Assembly (NCBI GenBank): GCA_016793065.1
Contig: JAEULV010000139.1
Coordinates: forward strand, 1 to 64,000
Direction: 5' to 3'
Source of the DNA: Hyphomicrobiaceae bacterium
GTDB taxonomy: Bacteria; Pseudomonadota; Alphaproteobacteria; Rhizobiales; Ancalomicrobiaceae
Length of the DNA stretch: 64,000 bases
Notes under the pieces: generated by a model
Database searches by the model: none
What the model saw: the letters and a program-made list of their open reading frames with translations, nothing else
What the model was told of the DNA's origin: nothing
Program-made: the position numbers and the translations under genes
In this document: positions 57,087 through 64,000 of the stretch, in pieces
Layout: every line of letters begins with the position of its first letter
Position numbering within the stretch: position 1 is the stretch's first letter

Positions 57087-59228
57087 TCAGGCGGCGGCGA
57101 CCTCGGCGAGGAAGTTGTCGACGGTATTGCGCAGTTCCATCGCCTTGCTGGCGGCGTCGGACGACGAGGTCGCGACCTGGCTGGCAGCCTGGGTGGTCTC
57201 CTCGACGCTGGCCGAGACGCCGGCGACGTTGGAGGCGACGCCACGGGTGCCCTGGGCGGCCTGGATGACGTTGCGGCTGATCTCCTGGGTGGCCGAGCCC
57301 TGCTGCTCGACGGCGGCGGCGATGGCGGCGGCGTAGGAGTTGACCTCCTCCATCACCTGGGCGATCGCCTGGATGGCGCCGACGGCGGCTTCGGTCTCCG
57401 ACTGGATGGCGACGATCTGGCCGGAGATCTCGCTGGTGGCGCGGCCGGTCTGGTTGGCCAGCGCCTTGACTTCCTGGGCGACGACGGCGAAGCCGCGACC
57501 GGCCTCGCCAGCGCGGGCGGCCTCGATGGTGGCGTTGAGGGCCAGCAGGTTGGTCTGGTCGGCGATGCCGCTGATCAGCTCGACCACGTCGCCGATGCGG
57601 CGGGCGGCGTCGGCGAGGCTGACGACGCGGCGGTTGGTCTGGCGGGCGTCCTCGGTGGCGCGGCCGACGATGTCGGTGGTGCGGGCGAGCTGGCGGCTGA
57701 TCTCGTGGATCGACGACGACAGTTCCTCGGCGGCGGTGGCGACGGTCTGGACGTTGCTGGAGGCTTCCTCGGAGGCGGCGGCGCAGGCGTCGGCCCGCGA
57801 CGAGGTGGAGTCAGCGACGCCGGCCAGCGCCCGCGAGGTCAGCTGCATCGTATCCATGTTGGTGTCGACGGCGCCGAGCAGCACCGAGACGTCGCCGCGG
57901 AAATTGGCGATCAGGGTTTCGATGGTGCGCTGGCGAATGCGCTGGCGCTCGACGTCGCGCTCCTGCTCGCGGCGCAGCCGTTCACGCTCGATGGCGTTGT
58001 CGCGGAAGACGGCGACGGCGCGGGTCATGTCGCCGATCTCGTCGAGGCGAACGGCGTCCTCGAGGTGGATGTCGGTGTTGCCCTTGGCGAGCGTGTTCAT
58101 CTCGGTGACGACGCGGCTGATCGGACGGGCGATCGAGCGGGCGACGAAGAAGCCGGTGAGGCCGGCCAGCGCGATGAAGCCGAAGAGGCTGATGAGCATG
58201 ACATTGCGCATTGCCGCCAGCGGGGCGAAGGCCTCGTCGACGGTCTGCACGGCGGCGACCGCCCACTTGACGCCGTGGAACTCGATCGGCGTCGCGGCGG
58301 CGAGCATTGGCTGGCCGCGATAGGAGTCGATACGATCGCTGGCGGTGTTGCCGGCAAGGGCGGTGGCGACGACCGGCGCCTTGAACGAGGCCTTGAGGAT
58401 GTCGTCCTCGGCGCTGAAGCTCGAATTGTTGCGCAACAGGCTGTCGGCGCCGACGATGATGGTTTCGCCGGTGGCGCCGAGGCCGGTCTTGCCGGCCATG
58501 ATGGCGTTGATCTTGTCGATCGGCATCTGGAAGGCGAGGACGCCGATGCGCTTGCCGTTCTCGAACATCGGCATGGCGATGAAGCTCGCTGGCACGTTGT
58601 TACTGGGGGCATAGGCGCGGAAGTCGGAGAAGCTGACCTTGCCTTCGGTCGCGGCGGCAGCGGAGCGGTAGACCTGGCCGAGATCGGTGTTGGCCCACGG
58701 GCCGCCCGGATTCAGATTGGTCGAGAAGTCCTCTTCCTTGAAAACGGTGTAGACGCAGTTGCCGTCATTGTCGAAAAGGAAGATGTCGTAGTAGCCGCGC
58801 GTTTCCAGCAGCTTGCGGAAATACGGATGATGCGCGGCGTGGACCGCGTCGTATCCCGACTTCGACGGACCGGCGTCGAGCTTGTGCTTCTGGCCGGCCG
58901 GATTGGGATTGTCGTTGATGTAAACCTTCTTCAGCGCCGCGGAGGCGTCGCCGGGGATGGCCTTGTAGGCGGCGGAGAACTGCAGCAGGGCTTCGTGGAC
59001 ATGATCGTCGGATGCGACGACCGTCAGATCCTCGTCGATCGACCCGAGATAGTCCTTGAGCTGGGCGGCGCGACCCTCGGCGATGACGTTGAGGGTGTGG
59101 ATGGTGTCGGCCTCGACTGTGGAGGCGGCGCTCCAGTAGCTGACGGCGCCAATGCCAATGCCGGTTGCCAGCGCGACGCCGAGAATGGCGACCGGAAGCT
59201 TCGACGAAATCCGCAGCCTATTCCACAT
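57087..59228 (-). CDS. Methyl-accepting chemotaxis protein with Cache-type sensor
   Basis: A 713-residue chemoreceptor. Membrane segment 1 is at about 11-32, and a large periplasmic sensor (35-340) with dCache-like features ([36 protein letters not shown]) follows; membrane segment 2 is at about 343-364. HAMP spans about 365-417, and the cytoplasmic coiled coil has its hairpin tip in [20 protein letters not shown] (about 545-565), flanked by [12 protein letters not shown]- and QEISRNVIQ-type methylation helices. No C-terminal CheR-binding pentapeptide is seen (ends FLAEVAAA). No flagellar or che genes are near; the signal it senses is unknown. It is convergent with prpE. Confidence 0.95.
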   Translation of the reverse strand: MWNRLRISSKLPVAILGVALATGIGIGAVSYWSAASTVEADTIHTLNVIAEGRAAQLKDYLGSIDEDLTVVASDDHVHEALLQFSAAYKAIPGDASAALKKVYINDNPNPAGQKHKLDAGPSKSGYDAVHAAHHPYFRKLLETRGYYDIFLFDNDGNCVYTVFKEEDFSTNLNPGGPWANTDLGQVYRSAAAATEGKVSFSDFRAYAPSNNVPASFIAMPMFENGKRIGVLAFQMPIDKINAIMAGKTGLGATGETIIVGADSLLRNNSSFSAEDDILKASFKAPVVATALAGNTASDRIDSYRGQPMLAAATPIEFHGVKWAVAAVQTVDEAFAPLAAMRNVMLISLFGFIALAGLTGFFVARSIARPISRVVTEMNTLAKGNTDIHLEDAVRLDEIGDMTRAVAVFRDNAIERERLRREQERDVERQRIRQRTIETLIANFRGDVSVLLGAVDTNMDTMQLTSRALAGVADSTSSRADACAAASEEASSNVQTVATAAEELSSSIHEISRQLARTTDIVGRATEDARQTNRRVVSLADAARRIGDVVELISGIADQTNLLALNATIEAARAGEAGRGFAVVAQEVKALANQTGRATSEISGQIVAIQSETEAAVGAIQAIAQVMEEVNSYAAAIAAAVEQQGSATQEISRNVIQAAQGTRGVASNVAGVSASVEETTQAASQVATSSSDAASKAMELRNTVDNFLAEVAAA

Positions 59229-59655
59229 ATCAACCCCCGCGCGTCTGTTCCTGCCCCGTATCGGCAGCCTGGTGCGCCCTGGCGGACGTCGTATAAGTCC
59301 GGAGCCAAGCGAAGGCCGCCAGGGAGATCACCCTTTTCGCCTTCAATTCCGCACCTTCTGGTGACACAGCGGCCGGCGGAGCTGGATCCGCGATTGTATA
59401 CAGCCACTGCATTTGGACCACTTTCGACGCGGGAGCCCAATAAACCGTTAAAAACGGACGGAAATTCCGCCCCTATCGATGCGTCATGAAACTTTCATAC
59501 GAGTGTCGCGTGGCGATATTCCGCACCTTTGACAGGTTAAGTGCCGCGGAACCGAAACTTAACGAACTCTTGGTAGGACTCCAGCCGACGAAGTGTGTTC
59601 TCGCCGGTCGAATTCGACAGGCCATCGAGACAATCGGAGCGTTGTTGCTTTCGGG
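59229..59655. other. Divergent region between chemoreceptor and flippase genes
   Basis: No gene is evident in these 427 bases. The middle (about 59390-59580) is AT-rich and holds two inverted repeats, CCGTT-AAA-AACGG (59445-59457) and the GTTAAGT/ACTTAAC pair (59536-59563). A perfect TTGACA lies at 59529-59534, but no good -10 follows at 16-18 bases. Confidence 0.45.
59536..59563. repeat. 7-base inverted repeat upstream of the flippase gene
   Basis: GTTAAGT (59536-59542) and ACTTAAC (59557-59563) are perfect inverted copies 14 bases apart, 93 bases before the GTG used as flippase start and just after a TTGACA. The spacing of 21 bases between centres equals two helical turns, as expected for a dimeric regulator. 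Confidence 0.4.
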
Positions 59656-61101
59656 GTGCTGAATTTGGCGTTGTCTTTGGTCCGTCTGCTCTCACGTGTC
59701 GTGCCGACGGGCCTGATGGCCCGGGTGGAGCCATTTGCCGCACGCGTCGACCTGGCGATTTCCGGCGAGGGTGAAATGGCGCGGGCGAGCCGGATGGCGT
59801 TCGCCGCCTTCGTCATCCGTGTCGTCTCCGCCGGCATCCTGTATTTCTCGCAGGTTCTGTTCGCCCGCTGGCTTGGCACGCATGAGTACGGCGTGTTCGT
59901 CGTCGTCTGGACCTGGGTGACGATCCTGGCGGTCGTCGCCGGCCTTGGGATGAACATGGCGGTGCTGCGGCTGCTGCCGGAGTATTCGGCGCAGGGGCAC
60001 ATGGACCTGGTGCGTGGGCTGTTCATCGGCGGACGGGTCTCGGCGGCGGTGACGGCGACCGGATTTGCGCTGGTCGGCTGCGCCGGCATCCACTTCTATG
60101 GCGACATCGCCTCCAGCCCCTATGTGATGCCGGCCTATCTGGCGGCGATCTGCCTGCCGATCGGCGCGGTGACCGATGTGCAGGACGGCTATGCCCGCGC
60201 CTATAGCTGGACCGACCTTGCTTTCGCGCCGACCTATCTCTGGCGGCCGTTGATCCTGCTCAGCCTGCTCGGGCTTTGTCTGATCTTCGGGCTGGAGATG
60301 ACGGCGGTCAACGCGATGTATGCCTCGATCCTGTCGCTGCTCGTCACCTGCCTCGGGCAGATGGCGTTGATGCGGCAGCGGATCCGGGAGGAAATTCCGG
60401 CCGGGCCGCGCCGGTTCGACTATCCGGCCTGGCTGAAGCTCGCCCTGCCGATCGTCTTCGTCGAGGGGACGTTCTCGCTGATCACCGGCACCGACATCCT
60501 GGTGCTGAGCCAGTTCACGCCGCCCCAGGAAATCGCGGTCTATTACGCGGCGCTGAAGACGCTGGCGCTGGTGCATTTCGTCTACTTCGCCATCAAGGCG
60601 GCGTTCTCCAACCGCTTTTCCTACACGTTCCACTCGGGCGACCGGGCGGGGCTGGAGGCGACGGTGCGGATGGCGACCCGCTACACGTTCTGGCCGTCGC
60701 TGGCGATGGCGGCGGTGCTGGCGCTGGCGAGCCCGTTCCTCCTGCGGCTGTTCGGGCCGGAGTTCAGCGCCGGATTCCCGATCCTGCTGATCCTGATGGC
60801 GGGCGTGGTGACGCGGGCGGCGATCGGACCGGTCGATGCGTTGCTGGTGATGGCCGGACAGCAAAAAGTCTGCGCGATCATCTATTCGGCGGTGCTGCTG
60901 ATCAATCTCGGCCTCAACTTCGCGCTGGTGCCCGGCTATGGGCTCTACGGCGCGGCGACGGCGACGTCGCTGGCGATCCTGGTCGAGGTGCTGATGCTGA
61001 TCGTCGCCACGCGGCGGACGCTCGACATCAATGTCTTCGTGTTCTCGCGACCGGTCGTGCGCGACATCGCGCCGACAGCGACGCCGGCGGCGGCGGAGTG
61101 A
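59656..61101 (+). CDS. Polysaccharide flippase, MOP/Wzx type
   Basis: A 481-residue inner-membrane flippase with 12-14 predicted helices, which moves lipid-linked sugar units to the periplasmic face. Family features are the first helix region AFVIRVVSAGILYFSQVLFA followed by RWLGTHEYGVFVVVWTW, and the internal LALPIVFVEGTFSLITGTDI with LGLFGPEF-like FLLRLFGPEFSAGFPILLIL. The N terminus is uncertain: GTG 59656 is used, but TTG 59665 and ATG 59716 are possible, and none has a strong ribosome site. The acyltransferase gene follows 3 bases after the stop. No glycosyltransferases are nearby, so it serves a cluster elsewhere. Confidence 0.85.
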   Translation: MLNLALSLVRLLSRVVPTGLMARVEPFAARVDLAISGEGEMARASRMAFAAFVIRVVSAGILYFSQVLFARWLGTHEYGVFVVVWTWVTILAVVAGLGMNMAVLRLLPEYSAQGHMDLVRGLFIGGRVSAAVTATGFALVGCAGIHFYGDIASSPYVMPAYLAAICLPIGAVTDVQDGYARAYSWTDLAFAPTYLWRPLILLSLLGLCLIFGLEMTAVNAMYASILSLLVTCLGQMALMRQRIREEIPAGPRRFDYPAWLKLALPIVFVEGTFSLITGTDILVLSQFTPPQEIAVYYAALKTLALVHFVYFAIKAAFSNRFSYTFHSGDRAGLEATVRMATRYTFWPSLAMAAVLALASPFLLRLFGPEFSAGFPILLILMAGVVTRAAIGPVDALLVMAGQQKVCAIIYSAVLLINLGLNFALVPGYGLYGAATATSLAILVEVLMLIVATRRTLDINVFVFSRPVVRDIAPTATPAAAE

Positions 61102-61104
61102 GCG

Positions 61105-62244
61105 ATGGCGCGCATCGGCGGCGATGATGCGCGGCAAACACGCTCCGGGGCCGGAACCGGAACCGGCGACGGCATGAGCTGGGTCGACCTGGCGCCATGG
61201 CCGGTGCAGCCGATGCCCTGGTGCGGGCTGATCGGGGCGTCGAGCGAACGCAACGTCTTTCACGAGCCGGAATTCCTGACCCAGGCGGTGCCGTTCCTCG
61301 CGCCGGACGCGCGGCTGCTGGTCGGCGTCACCGCGAGCGGCGACTGGGCCGGCGCCTTGCCGCTGCGGGCGGGGCGGGCCGGCTTCGTCGTGCCGGCCAT
61401 TTGCAGTTTCAGCCACCAGTATGGGCCGCTTGGAACGCCGCACATGGCCGGCGATGTGGCCGAGGCCTGGCGGCGGGTGCTTGACCGGCTGCAGGCGGAG
61501 GGGGCTTCCGTCCTGATGCTGCCGCACATGCGGGCCGAGGGCGCGGTCTTCGAGGGATTGATGGCGGCGACGGCGGCGAGCGGTCGGCCTGTCGACGTGC
61601 TGACGGCATGGCGGCGGCCGGTGCTGCTTGCCGGCGGCGCGGTGCCGGTGTGCAAGGTGTCGATGAAGCGCTGGCGGCGGCTCAATCGCGAACATGACGT
61701 CCGCCATGAGGTGATCGTCGACCCGGCATTGCTGATGGTGGCGCTGGAGCAGTTCCTGGCGCTGGAGCTGGCCGGCTGGAAGGGCCGGGCAGGGACGGCG
61801 CTCGCCTGCCATGCCGACAGCCTGGCGTTCGTGCGCGGGGTCGTCGGGCTCTATGGCGCGCGCGGCGGCATCTTCATCGACCGGCTGAGCGTCGACGGCC
61901 GGGCGGTGGCGATGCATATCGGCCTCGCCAGCGGCGGCGAGGCGTCGATGTGGAAGATCGCCTATGATGAAGCGCTGGCGGCCTTTTCGGTCGGGCGGCA
62001 GCTTCTGTGGCTGATCAGCCGGCGCCTGCATGGGGCGGGGCAGTATTCCCGGGTCGATTCGCTGGCGATGGAGGAAGGCGGCGCGCTGGCCGACATGTGG
62101 CCGGACCGACTCGCCATGGCCGACCTGCTGGTCGGCTGCCGTCCGGGCGGCGGCGTCGGATTCCGCCTCGCCGGGCTCGACGCGCGGCTCTATCGCGGCG
62201 CGCGGGCGCTGGCGAAGCGGGTGCGCGACCGGATCAAGGGCTGA
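61105..62244 (+). CDS. CelD/BioF2-like GNAT acyltransferase
   Basis: A 379-residue cytoplasmic GNAT-fold acyltransferase of the type found in cellulose/exopolysaccharide loci (CelD, BcsL) and FemAB-like enzymes. Visible parts are VFHEPEFLTQAVPFLAPDAR in the first GNAT half, KVSMKRWRRLNREHDVRHEV in the linker, and in the second half GGIFIDRLSVDGRAVAMHIG with MWKIAYDEALAAFSVGRQLL, the acyl-CoA-binding strand and helix. It starts 3 bases after the flippase stop codon, so both are one operon and probably modify and move the same glycan. The acyl group and glycan are unknown. Confidence 0.82.
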   Translation: MARIGGDDARQTRSGAGTGTGDGMSWVDLAPWPVQPMPWCGLIGASSERNVFHEPEFLTQAVPFLAPDARLLVGVTASGDWAGALPLRAGRAGFVVPAICSFSHQYGPLGTPHMAGDVAEAWRRVLDRLQAEGASVLMLPHMRAEGAVFEGLMAATAASGRPVDVLTAWRRPVLLAGGAVPVCKVSMKRWRRLNREHDVRHEVIVDPALLMVALEQFLALELAGWKGRAGTALACHADSLAFVRGVVGLYGARGGIFIDRLSVDGRAVAMHIGLASGGEASMWKIAYDEALAAFSVGRQLLWLISRRLHGAGQYSRVDSLAMEEGGALADMWPDRLAMADLLVGCRPGGGVGFRLAGLDARLYRGARALAKRVRDRIKG

Positions 62245-62283
62245 GATCCAGTCTCAAAGGCTCGGACGGGCCGCGCCCGCGCC

Positions 62284-63132
62284 TCAGGCCAGCCAGCGCT
62301 TGCGGCGCTTGTAGTGCTTGACTTCCTTGAAGCTCTTGCGTTCACCCGAGGACATGCCGAGGTAGAATTCCTTGACGTCCTCATTGTCGCGCAATGCGGC
62401 GGCGTCGCCGTCGAGGACGATGCGGCCCGACTCCATGATATAGCCGTAGGTGGCGTATTTCAGCGCCATGTTGGTGTTCTGCTCGGCGAGCAGGAACGAC
62501 ACGCCTTCATTGGTATTGAGGGTCTTCACGATCTCGAAGATCTCCTCGACGATCTGCGGCGCCAGTCCCATCGACGGTTCGTCGAGCAGGATCATTTCCG
62601 GCTTCGACATCAGGGCACGGCCGATCGCCACCATCTGCTGTTCGCCGCCCGAGGTGTAGCCGGCCTGGCTGAGGCGGCGTTCGCGCAGGCGGGGGAAGAA
62701 GCTGTAGACCTTCTCGAGATCGGCCTTGATGGCGGCGCGACCGTCGCGGCGGGTATAGGCGCCGGTCAGCAGGTTTTCCTCGACGGTGAGATGGCCGAAG
62801 CAGTGGCGGCCCTCCATCACCTGGATGCAGCCGCGCCGCACCAGTTCGTTGGGCGAGCGGGCATGCACGGCCTCGTTCTTGAACTCGATGCCGCCCTTGG
62901 TGACCTCGCCGCGCTCGGCCGAGAGCAGATTGGAAATCGCCTTCAGCGTCGTGGTCTTGCCGGCGCCGTTGGCGCCAAGCAGCGCGACGATGCCGCCCTT
63001 GGGCACGCTCAGCGACACGCCCTTCAGCACCAGGATGACGTGATCGTAGATCACCTCGATATTGTTGACGAGGAGGATCGGCGCGGCGGCTGCGTCCTCG
63101 AGCGTCGCGCGGGCGGCTGTCGGTGCGTTCAT
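62284..63132 (-). CDS. ABC transporter ATP-binding protein, LivF type
   Basis: This 282-residue ATPase powers a branched-chain-amino-acid-type importer. It has Walker A GANGAGKTTTLKAIS near 58-72, the signature TSGGEQQMVAIGRAL, and Walker B MILLDEPSMGLAP, with AEQN where other ABC proteins have the switch His, as in LivF. The HCFGHLTVEENLLTGAYTRR loop and the C-terminal KEFYLGMS ending with a basic tail are like LivF paralogues that work in aromatic-acid or phenylacetate-type uptake systems. AAGGA lies 9 bases before ATG 63132. The substrate-binding protein gene is upstream on the same strand; the permease and LivG genes must be outside the window. Confidence 0.93.
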   Translation of the reverse strand: MNAPTAARATLEDAAAAPILLVNNIEVIYDHVILVLKGVSLSVPKGGIVALLGANGAGKTTTLKAISNLLSAERGEVTKGGIEFKNEAVHARSPNELVRRGCIQVMEGRHCFGHLTVEENLLTGAYTRRDGRAAIKADLEKVYSFFPRLRERRLSQAGYTSGGEQQMVAIGRALMSKPEMILLDEPSMGLAPQIVEEIFEIVKTLNTNEGVSFLLAEQNTNMALKYATYGYIMESGRIVLDGDAAALRDNEDVKEFYLGMSSGERKSFKEVKHYKRRKRWLA

Positions 63133-63200
63133 CGTCGGGATCCTTCCGGGGTCGATTTCTGCTGGTTCGCAAGAGGCTGCCATCGCGGATCCGTCGCGTT

Positions 63201-63391
63201 CCCTTCTCCCCGCGAACGGGGAGAAGGGGTTGACGCAACCGCCGCGCGGCGGTCGGGGGGCAGTCTGATATCAGAGGCGGCGGGCGCTTGCGCGCCCGGC
63301 CTCTGGTGAACGCGAATTCCTCATTTGCACCAGAGGCATGAGAAACTCGCGTCAGGAAGACCATCGGTCATTTTCAATGCCGGATGGTCTT
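63201..63391. repeat. Cluster of five inverted repeats, REP-like
   Basis: Five hairpin-forming repeats lie end to end: CCCTTCTCCCCG/CGGGGAGAAGGG (63201-63228, loop CGAA), CCGCCGCGCGGCGG (63239-63252), CGGGCGC/GCGCCCG (63281-63298), GCCTCTGGTG/CACCAGAGGC (63299-63337) and AAGACCATC/GATGGTCTT (63357-63391, overlapping the stop codon). The first resembles interspersed palindromic repeats common in rhizobial intergenic regions. None has a good T-run. On the minus strand they follow the substrate-binding protein gene and precede livF. Confidence 0.7.
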
Positions 63392-64000
63392 ACTTGCACG
63401 CCTCGGTACGGGCCGGGACGTTGTTCTTGGTGGCGTAGTCGGCGGCGGCGGCGGTCAGCATCGGCCGGACGACGTCCTTCATCGGTGCGTACCACTTGCC
63501 GTCCATCACCCAGGTCTTGCCGTCCCACTTCTGCATGTAGACCTCGTGGCCACCGGAGTGATCGTCGCAGCTCAGCTTGATCGGGTTGGTGAAGCCGTCG
63601 AGGCCGAGGGCCTTGATGCGGGCGGCGTCGAGGTTGATGTTCTCGAAGCCGAGACGGACGTCCTCGGCGTTGACCACCTTCTTGCCGGTCAGCTTCTGGG
63701 CGGTGGCGATCGCCTCGGCGATCAGCACCGAGTTGAGAACGCCGCGATTGTAGAGGTTCTCGCCGACGGTTTCCGGCTTGGTCTGGGTCAGCGACTTGGC
63801 GATGACGTGCTTCTTGATGTCGGCGATCACCGGGAAGCTGGCGCCGACGCCGTTGAAGTTGAGGGTGCGGTAGCCGATCGCGTCCTCGCCGGCCGGACGG
63901 GCATCATCCTCGCCACCCGACCACCAGATGCCGATGAACTTGTCCATCGGATAGCGGACCTTGGCGGCTTCCTTGACGGCGGTCGGGTTCATGGCGCCCC
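63390..64000 (-). CDS. ABC transporter substrate-binding protein, partial
   Basis: The C-terminal 202 residues of a periplasmic binding protein of the branched-chain amino acid / HAAT family are visible; the gene runs past 64000, so the signal peptide and first lobe are missing. Recognisable segments are FIGIWWSGGEDDARPAGEDA, IAKSLTQTKPETVGENLYNR and, near the end, LSCDDHSGGHEVYMQKWDGK, the latter typical of binding proteins in this transporter group. It ends in C-K. It would deliver ligand to the permease driven by the LivF-type ATPase; the ligand is not known. It is upstream of livF on the same strand. Confidence 0.88.
   Translation of the reverse strand, partial: GAMNPTAVKEAAKVRYPMDKFIGIWWSGGEDDARPAGEDAIGYRTLNFNGVGASFPVIADIKKHVIAKSLTQTKPETVGENLYNRGVLNSVLIAEAIATAQKLTGKKVVNAEDVRLGFENINLDAARIKALGLDGFTNPIKLSCDDHSGGHEVYMQKWDGKTWVMDGKWYAPMKDVVRPMLTAAAADYATKNNVPARTEACK

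Noticed and set aside
54716-57244. An 842-codon minus-strand frame opposite prpE
   Set aside because: Antisense of prpE and rich in Arg, His and Asp with no recognisable motif.

Overview
The window is GC-rich bacterial chromosome from an alphaproteobacterium, most likely of the order Hyphomicrobiales (Rhizobiales). The evidence is the gene content: an aa3-type cytochrome oxidase subunit IV, split PntAA/PntAB/PntB transhydrogenase, CarD-FdxA-S4 cluster, an RpoH-type second heat-shock sigma factor, etfBA with 3-hydroxybutyryl-CoA dehydrogenase, a 41-residue RpmJ, and galU beside a MltB-type transglycosylase and a DUF459 hydrolase. I cannot name the genus from sequence alone. I found no tRNA, rRNA, CRISPR array, transposase or prophage gene. 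Nearly all genes share the same GC-rich style; the exception is 46.3-48.2 kb.

Layout. 0-8 kb: cobalamin adenosyltransferase, pyruvate kinase, a tight uncharacterised three-gene operon (3953 to 6104 starts, all minus strand), a DUF3445 haem protein and CarD. 9-15 kb: FdxA ferredoxin, an S4 RNA-binding protein, an orphan protein, RecQ, a small helix-hairpin-helix protein and 3-hydroxybutyryl-CoA dehydrogenase. 15-24 kb: EtfA/EtfB, rhomboid protease, a Crp-family regulator next to a very large indolepyruvate ferredoxin oxidoreductase, and a Bcr/CflA exporter. 24-33 kb: class A penicillin-binding protein, succinate-semialdehyde dehydrogenase, SecA, a periplasmic parvulin and the small oxidase subunit. 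33-43 kb: PntAA-PntAB-PntB, an unusual SRPBCC-M50 membrane protease, a DMT exporter, GalU, lytic transglycosylase and an SGNH hydrolase. 43-53 kb: RpoH-like sigma factor with a twin-palindrome control region, RpmJ, TPR protein, alpha/beta hydrolase, a lower-GC two-gene subtilisin module, SMP-30 lactonase, DUF6165, an ABC1 kinase with DUF454 protein, and an SQR-like flavoprotein. 53-64 kb: two acyl-CoA synthetases including PrpE, a chemoreceptor, a polysaccharide flippase with a CelD-like acyltransferase, and part of a branched-chain amino-acid-type ABC transporter separated by a block of hairpins.

How it fits together. The core is central and respiratory metabolism (Pyk, PrpE, Hbd, Etf, Pnt, IOR, Cox IV, SQR-like), cell-envelope building and protein export (PBP1A, SecA, PpiC, MltB-type enzyme, GalU, flippase), and stress control (CarD, RpoH-like, RecQ). 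The window looks like ordinary chromosomal backbone with two places that deserve attention as possible undescribed systems: the coiled-coil/DUF6384/TelA-like operon at 2490-6104, and the subtilisin plus stand-alone I9-like protein at 46328-48123 preceded by a GAAC-N4-GTTC palindrome. The abutting palindromes (one a perfect FNR/FixK box) before the sigma factor gene are the clearest regulatory novelty.
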